Part shown: one piece after another, positions 1-8,959 of the stretch
Layout of the letters: each line of letters opens with the position of its first letter
Position numbering within the stretch: the first letter of the stretch is position 1
Assembly (NCBI GenBank): GCA_018267155.1
Contig: JAFDZE010000009.1
Location: forward strand, 1-64,000
Reading direction: 5' to 3'
DNA length: 64,000 nt
Origin: Bacteroidota bacterium
GTDB lineage: Bacteria > Bacteroidota > Bacteroidia > Flavobacteriales_F > PHOS-HE28
Notes under the pieces: model-generated
Told to the model about the DNA's origin: nothing
What the model saw: the letters and a program-made list of their open reading frames with translations, nothing else
The model's database searches: none
Position numbers and translations under genes: made by a program

Positions 1-3000
1 AACGCGTCCGATACATCCGCAGGTACAACCACCGGCCAGGCATCCACTGGTGAACAACCGAACGGGCAAGCAACGGCACAAGGAGCGGATGGGCGCCAGG
101 GCACAGCGACCCGCGATGCGTCAACCACCGGCAACCCGGAAGTAGCCTCGGCTTCGGTGCGGGCCGCGGGTGATACGGCCATGACGCCGGACGCGCGGGC
201 AGGTAATAACAATATCAGGGTATCTGATGCCGGTGGGCGTGCCGCTGTTGATGGCGCGGCCGGTACTTCGGGCGTGTCGAATGGCCGTGACCCACTGGTG
301 CAGGGTTCACCCTCGACGGATTCCGGGGCCCCGCAGGCTACGCGTGAGGGATCCCACGCCATTTCCCGAGCACCGGATGATGTGGCCACCACGCGCGGAG
401 CACCTGCTGGTGGTGTCCCCGATGCTTCACCCAATGGCACTGCGACCGGGGCGGGGAATGGCCGGGAGGAGGGCGCGTTGATCGATGGGACCGCTTCGGC
501 CCCCAACACGCCCACGCCAGAGGAGATCGCGTTCGTGCAGGCCAACGAACTGGCCGAACTGAAGCAGATGCGCGGTGCCGAACGGGATCGCCAACGCCGC
601 GACAGTCTGGATACCCGCATCTCGGAATTGGAGCAGGCGATGCGTGCCGGCTCCCGAACTGATGAGGCAGGTGAGCTTGTCGAGCAGCAAAGCGGCCAGC
701 AGGGATCCACCGGGACCGGTACGGGTTCAACGACCGGTGCGGAGCCCACCGCACCTGTTTCCTCGGACATATCGAGCGGCGCGCCTGAGCGTGCCACGAT
801 CGCACAGCGTCCCGCCCTCATTTTCGATCCGGGAATGAGCGAGGGCGAGCTGGTGGCGCGCATCCATCCTGACTACACCGCCGACCGCGAACGTTTGCAA
901 CGCGACGTTGATGATCCGGAGGAACGCAGTGCCGCGTTGCATGGGCTCGAACTGATGCTGGTGGACAGTATCGGTGCCGAGACCGACCGCCAATTGTCAC
1001 GACTGGAGCGGGATACCACGGACAAAGCACAGGTGCTGGCCAGGGTCGACAGGTTGCGCAGGTTGAAAGAAGACCACCTCCGTGAGGCGGACGAGGTGCT
1101 CGCCAGTGCTGGTCAACGCTACGAGGCTTCGGAATCGCGCACGGTCGAAGACCTGATCCTCTTGAACGACCAGCCCACCGAAGGATCGGCGGACGTGGAC
1201 AGGGCCGTTGCGAGCCCCACACCGCACAACGACGATTATGTGCGGATCCGGACTGAACCGGACATGGTCTATTCCAGCACCATGGACCACCGCTCCACCG
1301 AGAAAGGCTTCAGCACGGCCATCCGCGATCGCGACCGTGACATGGAGGTCCTCACCGGTCTGGAGGAGAAGATCGATTCCCTTGAAACCGTACTGGAGAG
1401 CATGCCGGTGGGCCGGGACTTCACCAAGTTGCGCGATCGAACGGACAAGCTGATCGATCAGCACATGGTGCTGCGCATGGAGATGGGCCAGCGCATGGAA
1501 TTCATAACCCGTTCAGAGTACAAGGCGGCGAAGGACAGCCTGACCCTGCTTGCCGCACAGAACAATGTCAAGGGCCTGGCACCGTCTGAACCGATGGCCC
1601 AGTTGGCCACCTCGTACGAACAAGAGGCCAGGCGCGTCATGGACGAGGCCGCCGTCAAGCGTAAACAGGCCGATCGCATCGAGTTGGTCGTGGTACGCGA
1701 CAGCCTCTTCCGCACCGCCTATGTGGAGGAGCTCAGCGCCCTTCGCCTCATGGACCGGGCGCAGACCATTCGCAGCTACATGCAACGGCGCGACTTCCAG
1801 CGTGGCGAGCGGATCAGCTACGAGGAGGTGGAAGCGCGCATGTTCGGGCCGGTCATCGAAGCACCAGCAGCGGTCGCACAGGTGCGCAACGAGCCGGACA
1901 CGAGCACCACTGGGCGCGCGGTCGTACCAGGAACGGAGCCTGCCATAGTGGAGGGCTCGGTGGAGGTCGCTGTGAACAAGGTCTCCGTCGATGCGGACCC
2001 GGCAAATGCCGAAGCGCGTGCAGCCCGGTTGAAAGCCGGTGAACTCGAGACGGCCTCACTGATCGCTGCCGACCGGGTGAACACCCTGCGCGACAGCATC
2101 CCCAAGGCCAGGCGGAGCGACCGGGATGAGCTGGAACGGGAAGTATTGCGTCAGACCGCACTCTCCGATTCGTTGCATCGGGCCTCCCTGGCCGCAGGGG
2201 AAGAGGCCGCTCGTCTCGAACAGGAAACCGCCGCGGCCCGGGAGGCCAAGGCCTTCCAGGACCGTTTGATGCGCTATTACTACCTCGACGATCAGGAGAT
2301 GGCGTTGGTGCTGAACGAGGAGGATCGCAGTCGCTATTTCCAGGCCCGGGCGAAGGCGCTGGCACAGCAGGATGAGGCAGCCCGGGCCCATGAGCAGGCT
2401 GCCGCATCCAAGGCCCTGGCCGATACGATCCAGGCGCAAAGCAGGGCCATGCTGACGGTAAAGGATACCGGTGCTGCGGCAGTTGATGCGGAGGTCATGC
2501 GTCGTGCGGCCCTCCTTTCCGATCAGGCTGTGCGCCTCAACCTGCGATCCGATTCGCTCGAACGTGTGGCCCGCCGCATGGAACTGGCGGCCAGCGCCAA
2601 CGCCGCGCAGGCGGCCACCATCCTGCAAGGGCTTTCCCCTGAGCGTGGCACGGTGATCATGGCCATGGAGCAGCGCACGCGACGGGTGGAACCGGTGCTG
2701 GCGGAGGCCCGCAGTCTCCAGGCAGCGGAAAGCGTCCGGGATACATCGGGTGGTACGCGTGACGGTCTGGCACAGGCTCCTGTCCGATCAGGATCCCGTA
2801 CCAGTGCCACGGATGCAGTACCGGTATCAACTACCGAAGAACAGGTTGCTCAGAACGCGGGTCAAGGGAATGTGCCGGCACCCTCCACCGGTGGGATCGC
2901 AACGACCCCGACCAGCATGTCCACGTCGCAGCCCAGCACTGGATCCGCGGATGTGGCGATCACTCCAGCGGCTCCTGCTCTGCTACCGGTGCTCGCTTCG

Positions 3001-3909
3001 GACGTATTCTCCATGGACGTGATCCAACCGCGCTCCGGTGCCATCCCCATTGATGCGCCCATGCCTTCGGGTGTGGTGTACAAAGTGCAGATCGGTGCGT
3101 TCAGGCAGGACATTCCCGCACAGCTGTTCAGCGACATGACCCCCGTGACCGGAGAAAGCGTTGCCAACGGCCTCACGCGCTACACGGCGGGCATGTTCAC
3201 CACGCCTGAGGGGGCGGTCAAGGCCGCCGAGACCGTTCGCCAACGCGGCTACCGCGATGCATTTGTGGTGGCCTATCAGGATGGGCGCAGGGTCTCCCTG
3301 GGTCAAGCCATGCGTGCTGGGCGTCCCACCACCGCACAGGTCACGGGGACTATCTCGGCGAATACCACGGCGAGCCGTCCGGGAACAACGGTCCGGATCG
3401 AGGCGACGGGCACATCGGGCATCGTCGGCGCACAGGGTGGGACCGTGGCCATGACCGACAGCGCACGTGCGGCTGAGCAGGCCGTGCTGGCCAACTATCC
3501 GGCTTCCGCCGAAGAGGTACTGGCGCAATTCGCGCCAACGGCGGATGCGACGGCCTACTACAATGTTCCGGGTGCCGCACCCGCACGACAGGTGGAAACC
3601 GTGAAGGGACTCTTCTTCACGGTGCAGGTGGGCGTGTACAGCAAGCCTACCGCACTGGACAAGCTCTTCAATATCACACCGCTCAACAGCGAGCGCACCG
3701 AGAACGCCAAGATCCGCTACACCACCGGCGTGTATGTGGACATGGACAAGGCCCGTTCGCGCAAGGATGAGGCCGTGGGACTGGGTGTGAAGGACGCCTT
3801 CATCACCGCCTACCTCAACGGCAAACGGATCCCCATGCGCGATGCGCGTGCCCTGATCAACAAGTTCGGTACGGCCGTCTTCGCCGATCCGGGCGTGATC
3901 ACGCGTTGA
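1..3909 (+). CDS. Large SPOR-domain protein, 5' end cut by window
   Basis: The frame is open from base 1, so the real start lies outside the window and the GTG at 157 is only an internal codon. At least 1,300 residues are visible. The N-terminal third is low-complexity, rich in Gly, Thr, Ser and Ala. The middle (about 840-2700) is charged and probably coiled coil. The C-terminus carries two SPOR-like repeats at about 3061-3300 and 3607-3850, starting with VVYKVQIGAF and LFFTVQVGVY and each followed by a YTxG(M/V)(F/Y) element. SPOR domains bind peptidoglycan stripped of stem peptides, so an envelope or septum role is inferred. The exact function is unknown. The domain call is good; the family is not recognised. 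Confidence 0.8.
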   Translation, partial: NASDTSAGTTTGQASTGEQPNGQATAQGADGRQGTATRDASTTGNPEVASASVRAAGDTAMTPDARAGNNNIRVSDAGGRAAVDGAAGTSGVSNGRDPLVQGSPSTDSGAPQATREGSHAISRAPDDVATTRGAPAGGVPDASPNGTATGAGNGREEGALIDGTASAPNTPTPEEIAFVQANELAELKQMRGAERDRQRRDSLDTRISELEQAMRAGSRTDEAGELVEQQSGQQGSTGTGTGSTTGAEPTAPVSSDISSGAPERATIAQRPALIFDPGMSEGELVARIHPDYTADRERLQRDVDDPEERSAALHGLELMLVDSIGAETDRQLSRLERDTTDKAQVLARVDRLRRLKEDHLREADEVLASAGQRYEASESRTVEDLILLNDQPTEGSADVDRAVASPTPHNDDYVRIRTEPDMVYSSTMDHRSTEKGFSTAIRDRDRDMEVLTGLEEKIDSLETVLESMPVGRDFTKLRDRTDKLIDQHMVLRMEMGQRMEFITRSEYKAAKDSLTLLAAQNNVKGLAPSEPMAQLATSYEQEARRVMDEAAVKRKQADRIELVVVRDSLFRTAYVEELSALRLMDRAQTIRSYMQRRDFQRGERISYEEVEARMFGPVIEAPAAVAQVRNEPDTSTTGRAVVPGTEPAIVEGSVEVAVNKVSVDADPANAEARAARLKAGELETASLIAADRVNTLRDSIPKARRSDRDELEREVLRQTALSDSLHRASLAAGEEAARLEQETAAAREAKAFQDRLMRYYYLDDQEMALVLNEEDRSRYFQARAKALAQQDEAARAHEQAAASKALADTIQAQSRAMLTVKDTGAAAVDAEVMRRAALLSDQAVRLNLRSDSLERVARRMELAASANAAQAATILQGLSPERGTVIMAMEQRTRRVEPVLAEARSLQAAESVRDTSGGTRDGLAQAPVRSGSRTSATDAVPVSTTEEQVAQNAGQGNVPAPSTGGIATTPTSMSTSQPSTGSADVAITPAAPALLPVLASDVFSMDVIQPRSGAIPIDAPMPSGVVYKVQIGAFRQDIPAQLFSDMTPVTGESVANGLTRYTAGMFTTPEGAVKAAETVRQRGYRDAFVVAYQDGRRVSLGQAMRAGRPTTAQVTGTISANTTASRPGTTVRIEATGTSGIVGAQGGTVAMTDSARAAEQAVLANYPASAEEVLAQFAPTADATAYYNVPGAAPARQVETVKGLFFTVQVGVYSKPTALDKLFNITPLNSERTENAKIRYTTGVYVDMDKARSRKDEAVGLGVKDAFITAYLNGKRIPMRDARALINKFGTAVFADPGVITR

Positions 3910-4065
3910 AAGTGCCCTGCACCTTCCTCTGTGCGCCGTGTTGGAACAACGGGTGGGTGGTGTGCAAGACCCTCAGCACCAACGGACGGTGGCTCGGGGA
4001 ACGACGTAGTTCAGGAGACTGAATGCTTCTTTGGTCACGCCGACACCCCTTCCCGTGTGTTGCGC

Positions 4066-4443
4066 TTATTGTTCAACCAGACGAACCGGCATATCGAGCA
4101 GGCCGCGATAATCCTGCCCGGCCTCCTGCATGTCCAGATCCCCTTGGGCGAAGTACCATTCCACGGCCACTTTGCCCAAGCCGCCTGCGTGGACGTCGTC
4201 CAATAGCTTCAGCAGATCGAGCATGTACTTGGCGCTGCTGCTGTTGAAATAACTCAGGGTGATCCTCACGAGCGTTTCCGGCATCGGTTCGCGGGCGTAT
4301 GCCGCTACCCGTTCGAGCAACGGTCGGAAAAACCGGTCGGCATTCTCGTGGATGCTGCACCCCGCGATCTCCAGCAGGCCCTCGGCCGGAATGAAGCGCA
4401 CGGTGGGGGTCTTGTCCGTAGCAGGGAGGTGGTACGGGTCCAT
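4066..4443 (-). CDS. SiaC family (DUF1987) regulatory phosphoprotein
   Basis: A 125-residue protein with the DUF1987/SiaC layout: an ATDKTPTVRF start, a GCSIHENADRFFRPL segment and an LSYFNSSSAKYML core. The ATG at 4443 puts the conserved LPATDKTP near the N-terminus; an in-frame ATG at 4479 would add 12 unconserved residues. In Pseudomonas, SiaC is phosphorylated on a Thr of the YFNT motif by SiaB and dephosphorylated by SiaA, and it acts on a diguanylate cyclase. Here that position is Ser. No SiaA or SiaB partner is seen in the window. It is transcribed away from the adjacent universal stress gene. Confidence 0.85.
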   Translation of the reverse strand: MDPYHLPATDKTPTVRFIPAEGLLEIAGCSIHENADRFFRPLLERVAAYAREPMPETLVRITLSYFNSSSAKYMLDLLKLLDDVHAGGLGKVAVEWYFAQGDLDMQEAGQDYRGLLDMPVRLVEQ

Positions 4444-4586
4444 GGTCGTGGGGGCAAAGTAGGAGGATTCCTCCGGCATTAATTATGACGGATGCTTGGT
4501 CGGTGACCGGCCGTTCGTTAATTTCAGCCCTGAGATCGGACCTGACCACCCAACTCCGCGTCCGCTACTTGGCGGGCGTCCACCAC

Positions 4587-5387
4587 ATGGCCATCAAGAA
4601 CATCCTTGTTCCGTACGACTTCTCGGATTGCGCCACCGATGCCCTCCGGGTGGCTGCCAAGATCGCCCGGCTCACGGGCGCCTGCATCGATGTTGTGCAT
4701 GTGTACGAGCAACCCACCGATTTCCACCCCGGGAACCAGCGGTTGCGCGACAGCATCGACGAGCAATTGGAGCGTGTGCCCGCCTTGCCGTTCCTGCGCG
4801 GTATCGAATTGAGGAAATTCATGCTGAGGCAACTCTCGATCACGGAGATCTTCAAGAACGATCGCTTGGCGAAGTCGGATCTGGTGGTGATGGGAAGCCA
4901 TGGCGCCCGCGGTTTCAGGGGGGTGGTGGGCAGCAATACCCAAAAAGTGGTTCGCATCGCGCCCATGCCCGTCCTGGTGATCAAGCACCAGATCGATGAC
5001 TTCACGGTGAACGACCTGGTGTACGCCAGCAACTTCACGGAGACCGATATCATGAAGTTCGACGCGTTCCTGCCCGTTCTGGAGATCTTCGACCCCAAGG
5101 TGCATCTCGTGAAAGTGAACACCCCGAAAGCGTTCGAGCGGAGCGAGGACACCTACAAGGCCATCGACCGGTTCCTTCAGCGGCACGAATTGCGCAAGTT
5201 CACCAGCACCATCTACAATGACCTGAGCATCGAAGAGGGCATCCTCAATTTCGCCCGGGGCATCGATGCCGATATGATCGCCATGGCCACACACGGCCGC
5301 ACGGGCTTCTTCCAGGTGGTGAACGGCAGCCTCACCGAGGATATCGTGAACCACACCACATTCCCGGTGCTCAGTGTGAAACTTTGA
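4587..5387 (+). CDS. Universal stress protein, tandem UspA domains
   Basis: A 266-residue protein made of two UspA folds. It begins MAIKNILVPYDFSDCA, the usual Usp N-terminus, so the ATG at 4587 is chosen over an in-frame ATG at 4485 that would add 34 unrelated residues. Domain 1 ends in a GSHGARGFRG...GSNTQKV nucleotide-binding loop, domain 2 in an ATHGRTGFFQ...NGS loop. Both loops resemble ATP-binding Usps, the first one residue short of the usual spacing. Usps are cytosolic stress and starvation proteins; the specific role is unknown. Confidence 0.9.
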   Translation: MAIKNILVPYDFSDCATDALRVAAKIARLTGACIDVVHVYEQPTDFHPGNQRLRDSIDEQLERVPALPFLRGIELRKFMLRQLSITEIFKNDRLAKSDLVVMGSHGARGFRGVVGSNTQKVVRIAPMPVLVIKHQIDDFTVNDLVYASNFTETDIMKFDAFLPVLEIFDPKVHLVKVNTPKAFERSEDTYKAIDRFLQRHELRKFTSTIYNDLSIEEGILNFARGIDADMIAMATHGRTGFFQVVNGSLTEDIVNHTTFPVLSVKL

Positions 5388-5449
5388 CCTCCAACCGCGA
5401 TCCGATCGATCCGTCCCTCTAAATTAGCCCCGATACCAAGGCACGCCGC

Positions 5450-5833
5450 ATGAGATTCCTGCATGTGAAATTCCCGGGCAAGAAGAAGGAGATCGTCGAG
5501 GTCGCGATCAGCCATCAGGCCCGTGTGAAGTTCATGACCGCCCGCGAGTTCAAACTCTACAGCAACTCCCGTACGCACACCTTCTTCGGTGGCACCTTCA
5601 AAAAAGGTACCGTACGATTCGTAGTCCCGTTCGACAGTGTGTGGACGGTGGTGGTGGAGAAAGGAACCGCTTCAGCACCTGTGGATGTGACGGCCCGTTG
5701 CAGCGTGTTGCCGCCGGACCGCGATGCGCTCAGCACCGTGGCCCTCGATGCACCGGCGCACGTACGTGCCATCCAGTCCAACGACCAGCAGCAGGTCGAA
5801 GCGCTCAGCGAGGACGACCAAGGCCAAGGTTGA
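5450..5833 (+). CDS. DUF1883 domain protein
   Basis: A 127-residue protein. It starts MRFLHVKFPGKKKEIVEV and contains the RTHTFFGG and PFDSVWTVVVEKG elements that match the small DUF1883 beta-rich family, where the usual pattern is YFGG followed by W-x-V. The last 40 residues are polar and unconserved. DUF1883 domains are sometimes linked to TIR effector proteins, but no such partner is present and the function is unknown. A TAAATTAG box about 30 bases upstream of the ATG is a weak promoter candidate. Confidence 0.7.
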   Translation: MRFLHVKFPGKKKEIVEVAISHQARVKFMTAREFKLYSNSRTHTFFGGTFKKGTVRFVVPFDSVWTVVVEKGTASAPVDVTARCSVLPPDRDALSTVALDAPAHVRAIQSNDQQQVEALSEDDQGQG

Positions 5834-5872
5834 CACAAGGATCGCCTGAAAGGGCCGTTGTTCCACAGAACC

Positions 5873-6580
5873 ATGATCCCCACCAACGACGAGCGGCTGC
5901 GCCAACTTCTTCTGGGCCAGCAGCAATTGATGGAGGAGGTGGAGGGGATCCTTGCAGAGGAGCAACGCAAGGATGATCATCTCAGCGCGGCCGTCCTTTC
6001 CTCCCGGGGCGACCACATCAACCACATCCTTCGCCCCGATCCCGACCGCATCTTCAGTGAGAAGGATATCCAGCGGCTGTGTGTGGCGTACAAGTTGCGA
6101 TTCCTCGATGCCGGACGGTTCAAGGGAAAACTGCCGCCAAGGGCCCTGTACGAATTGCGCAGGCTCGAAGCCCGCAGCCCCGAGGCGCTCCAAGGGTTCA
6201 AGATCATGGCGCCCGCAAAGCGCTTCAAGCTCTGCGATAGCGACGCCGATCCTTTCCTGTTCGCACCCATTGGGCCGAAGCATTACTACCTGGTGCATCA
6301 CTGGGGACGCCATGTCTCACCCTGGCGTCTGCTCCTGGTGTGGCCGTGGCGTGGTCCGGTCGAACTCGGCGTCTCCGTTCTCCTGATGGCGCTCCTCATC
6401 GGTGCGGCCGTGCCCAACCACCTGTTGGGCGTGGGACCTGGGATGGCCTGGTGGGGCGCTCACCGGGTGCTGGGCATGGTCTGGCTCACATTCGTGCTCG
6501 CCGGCTTCACCACCTTCGCATGGTTCGCCTTCTTCGGTATGTTCAGCCGACGAGCCTGGCGCGATCACCGGTTCAACTGA
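5873..6580 (+). CDS. Unknown protein with C-terminal membrane helices
   Basis: A 235-residue protein of no recognised family. The first 150 residues are soluble and charged (LRQLLLGQQQLMEEVEGILA is probably helical). The last 85 carry two hydrophobic helices around LGVSVLLMALLIGAAV and VLGMVWLTFVLAGFTTFAWF, ending in a basic tail, which suggests a membrane anchor with a cytosolic N-terminal domain. The ATG at 5873 is preferred; an ATG at 5858 adds five residues. It follows the DUF1883 gene by 39 bases on the same strand, so cotranscription is likely. Codon use matches the neighbours. Confidence 0.65.
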   Translation: MIPTNDERLRQLLLGQQQLMEEVEGILAEEQRKDDHLSAAVLSSRGDHINHILRPDPDRIFSEKDIQRLCVAYKLRFLDAGRFKGKLPPRALYELRRLEARSPEALQGFKIMAPAKRFKLCDSDADPFLFAPIGPKHYYLVHHWGRHVSPWRLLLVWPWRGPVELGVSVLLMALLIGAAVPNHLLGVGPGMAWWGAHRVLGMVWLTFVLAGFTTFAWFAFFGMFSRRAWRDHRFN

Positions 6581-6613
6581 TCGGGGATCCCCGATCCGAT
6601 GCATCGGATCGGA

Positions 6614-6982
6614 TCAACGCCGATCGTACCGCTCCATGGCGATCAACAACGCCTTCATTTCCTGCTGGTCCATCCGGCACACGCATTGGGTCCGGAACCA
6701 ACGCTTGAGTTCGGTCCGTTCCTCGGGGAGAAGTTGCCTGAACGCTTTGCGCAATTCCTTGCGGAAGGTCGGGCCGTCCGCGAAGCTGATCCGGTCCAGG
6801 ATGTCCTTGTAATATCCGAGCAGGGTGTTGGTAGCCATGAGTGTATGAAGAGGTGCGTCGCTTTCAACGCCTGTGCATCCGGAATGTTCCATCTTTCCTG
6901 AATACATGGCCAGTTGCACGATCCATGCCGCGATCCGCTCATCCGCCCTCGTTTTTGGACCAAGCTTGAACCAGTTTCGCAT
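6614..6982 (-). CDS. Hypothetical protein, 122 residues
   Basis: An open frame starting MRNWFKLGPKTRADERIAAW, mostly alpha-helical in composition and rich in Arg and Lys, with a run of charged residues near FRKELRKAFRQLLPEERTEL. No known family or signal peptide is recognised. It converges on the preceding membrane protein gene with a 33-base gap. Composition looks like a real small soluble protein rather than a shadow frame, but homology support is missing. Confidence 0.5.
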   Translation of the reverse strand: MRNWFKLGPKTRADERIAAWIVQLAMYSGKMEHSGCTGVESDAPLHTLMATNTLLGYYKDILDRISFADGPTFRKELRKAFRQLLPEERTELKRWFRTQCVCRMDQQEMKALLIAMERYDRR

Positions 6983-7494
6983 CTACTGCAAGAACTTGAG
7001 GGAGCGGTGACGTCAGCTGCGTACGCCGCTACGGCATCCGATAACGAACAACCCCGAACCCGACCACAACGTGGAATTCCGCGCTGACACCGAAGGAAGC
7101 GACAAGAGCGGGCGTCGCCTGTATCGCAGCTACGGCCGCGATCGCGATGAGGACCATGGCGGCCGACCCGACAACGCAGTGGAACGTGGTCCGATCCGTG
7201 ATCCAGGGCATCGGGGACATCTCCGTTCGGGACCTGGCCTTCGTCCGGGTCAAACGCTCCGACGGTGCCATCACTTACCCGAGTTGCGAGGAGGGTGCCG
7301 TATTGCGGGAACAGAGGTCCTGGACCCGTTGCCAAGTGGCTTTGATCGGGAACTTCAACCGCTCGGGCCGCGAACTCTCGTGCCTGGGCCGCGCCGGGCT
7401 TGCGGAGTATCGGCCCTCGGAAGGGTGCCCGACGAGCACTGTTCATGGTGCTGTTTTATACCTTGCTCGTCAGGGGTCAAATACTACCGATCAC
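6983..7494. other. Gene-poor stretch, about 510 bases
   Basis: No convincing gene. The plus frame of the next gene stays open back to 7147, but that part has no domain-like composition. A minus-strand frame at 7029-7274 encodes two hydrophobic stretches (around AAMVLIAIAAVAAI) and could be a tiny membrane protein or debris. The stretch should contain the promoters of the two divergent flanking genes. Confidence 0.5.
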
Positions 7495-8286
7495 ATGAAT
7501 GATCACAACTTTCCAGGTCTGCGCTCGGGCGATGTGTTCCCTGCGGTGGGTGTTCTCCAACGACTGCTGGTGCGGGCGGGTCACGATATCCCGATCGATG
7601 GGGAGTTCGGATCAGGAACGGTCCGGGCACTGAAGGCTTTCCAGGAGGAGCATGGCCTGCCCGACTCGGGAAGGGTGGACCTCTGGACCTGGCAACGGCT
7701 GTGCGCGGGGGAACACCTGCCGATCCTGGACGTGGTGGATGTGTGCGATCCCAGCCTGTACAACTTGGAGGTCAAAGATCTGCGGTGGTCGGGGGCGGAT
7801 CCGATCCAGCTGGGCGGGATGTCCAACGGGGTGGAACAGGCCATCGACCTGATCCGCTCGCGCGCCCCGGCCGGCCTTTTCCTGTTGCGGTTCCATGGGC
7901 ATGGTGCGCCGGGTGGGGCCGCGATCTCGGCCGGTGATTGGTCCATCTCCGGTGGATACGAGCTTGATGTGATCAATACGTGGGCCTTGGAGTACATGGC
8001 GGTCCTGCTGCAGCGATTGCGCGGGCTCTTCGGCCCGTACGGTTGCATCCAGTTCATGCACTGCCGCACCGGCAGGGGCACCAAGGGTGCCCAACTCATG
8101 CGGATGGTTGCCCAAGCTACCGGCGTTCCGGCCACCGCGGCCATCGATACCCAATATGGCGGAGGCAACTCCACCTGGTTCTACGAGGGACCCACCCGAA
8201 CACGTCTGCCCGGTGATGCTTCGATCGGAAGTTGGTCCCGTACGCGTCCGCCGTTCTCGGCACCGCTGGTCTGCGAAGCCTGGTAG
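7495..8286 (+). CDS. Peptidoglycan-binding + caspase-like (DUF4347-like) protein
   Basis: A 263-residue protein with two parts. Residues 12-70 form a PG_binding_1 repeat (DGEFGSGTVRALKAFQEEHG, then W-T-W-x-R-L). Residues 125-235 look like a caspase-fold domain of the DUF4347 type: a His-Gly-His-Gly at 134-137 (RFHGHGAPGG), then Cys190 in FMHCRTGRGTKGAQLM, followed by a VPATAAIDTQYGGG strand. His plus Cys would be the catalytic pair. The ATG at 7495 starts just before the PG-binding repeat; an upstream GTG/ATG extension to 7147 lacks domain character. No signal peptide is obvious, so the location is uncertain. Function inferred, not demonstrated. Confidence 0.7.
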   Translation: MNDHNFPGLRSGDVFPAVGVLQRLLVRAGHDIPIDGEFGSGTVRALKAFQEEHGLPDSGRVDLWTWQRLCAGEHLPILDVVDVCDPSLYNLEVKDLRWSGADPIQLGGMSNGVEQAIDLIRSRAPAGLFLLRFHGHGAPGGAAISAGDWSISGGYELDVINTWALEYMAVLLQRLRGLFGPYGCIQFMHCRTGRGTKGAQLMRMVAQATGVPATAAIDTQYGGGNSTWFYEGPTRTRLPGDASIGSWSRTRPPFSAPLVCEAW

Positions 8287-8304
8287 GCCTTCCTGTATCA
8301 TGCG

Positions 8305-8331
8305 AAAAGCCCGGGGGCGACCCGGGCTTTT
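8305..8331. terminator. Bidirectional intrinsic terminator
   Basis: A perfect 11-base stem (AAAAGCCCGGG / CCCGGGCTTTT) with a 5-base loop, placed 18 bases after one stop codon and 19 bases before the other of two convergent genes. A-tract and T-tract ends let it work on both strands. Confidence 0.85.
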
Positions 8332-8350
8332 CCCTTGTTCGGTGTTCTCC

Positions 8351-8794
8351 TTACGAGATGCTGATCTCGCGCACCGCCGGCTTGGCAGGCTCGCTCTTCG
8401 CAATGCTCACCGTGAGCACCCCGTTCGCGTAGTTGGCCGTGATGCTGTCCATTTTCACGTTCTCCGGCAGGCGGAATCCGCGTTTGAAGGCGCTGTACCC
8501 GAATTCGCGGCGGGTATACCGCTCGCCTTCATTGAGCGATCCGCTCTTCTTCTCGGCACTGATGGTGAGGGTGTCGTCCTCCACGTTCATCTTGAGGTCC
8601 TCCTTGCTGAATCCGGGCGCGAGCAGGTCCAGTTTGAAACCATCCTTGGTCTCGGTGATGTTCACACGCGGGATCGATGTGTTCACATCGTCGTTGCCCA
8701 CGAAGTGCGAAATGTCGCGACCGAAGAAGTTCCCGAAAAGCTCATCGAATGGGCTGGCGAACGGACGCTGGGGGCGATGTTTCACGAGTGTCAT
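8351..8794 (-). CDS. Small heat shock protein, Hsp20 family
   Basis: A 147-residue Hsp20/alpha-crystallin chaperone. An N-terminal arm (PFDELFGNFFGRDI) is followed by the crystallin beta-sandwich (IPRVNITETKDGFKLDLLAP to ANGVLTVSIAK), including the signature A-NGVL, and a C-terminal IxI-type tail (REISIS). It binds unfolding proteins without ATP in the cytosol. The ATG at 8794 is chosen because the 45 upstream in-frame residues are not Hsp20-like. It ends at a shared terminator. Confidence 0.93.
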   Translation of the reverse strand: MTLVKHRPQRPFASPFDELFGNFFGRDISHFVGNDDVNTSIPRVNITETKDGFKLDLLAPGFSKEDLKMNVEDDTLTISAEKKSGSLNEGERYTRREFGYSAFKRGFRLPENVKMDSITANYANGVLTVSIAKSEPAKPAVREISIS

Positions 8795-8959
8795 GGTTGT
8801 TGGTGTTGTTTTCGTGTTGTGTTGGATGCCGGACGTTGACCGGTGCGAAGCCCCCATCGAACCACGTGCCTTTGACCGACCCATGACAATATGTACGTTA
8901 TCCAAGGTAATTATGTGACGGATCGGCATTCCCGTCCGGGTGATGACCGACGAAATGAC

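Noticed and set aside
7029-7274. An 81-codon minus frame with two hydrophobic stretches
   Set aside because: No start context or family support. It is noted as a possibility in the intergenic entry but not called as a gene.
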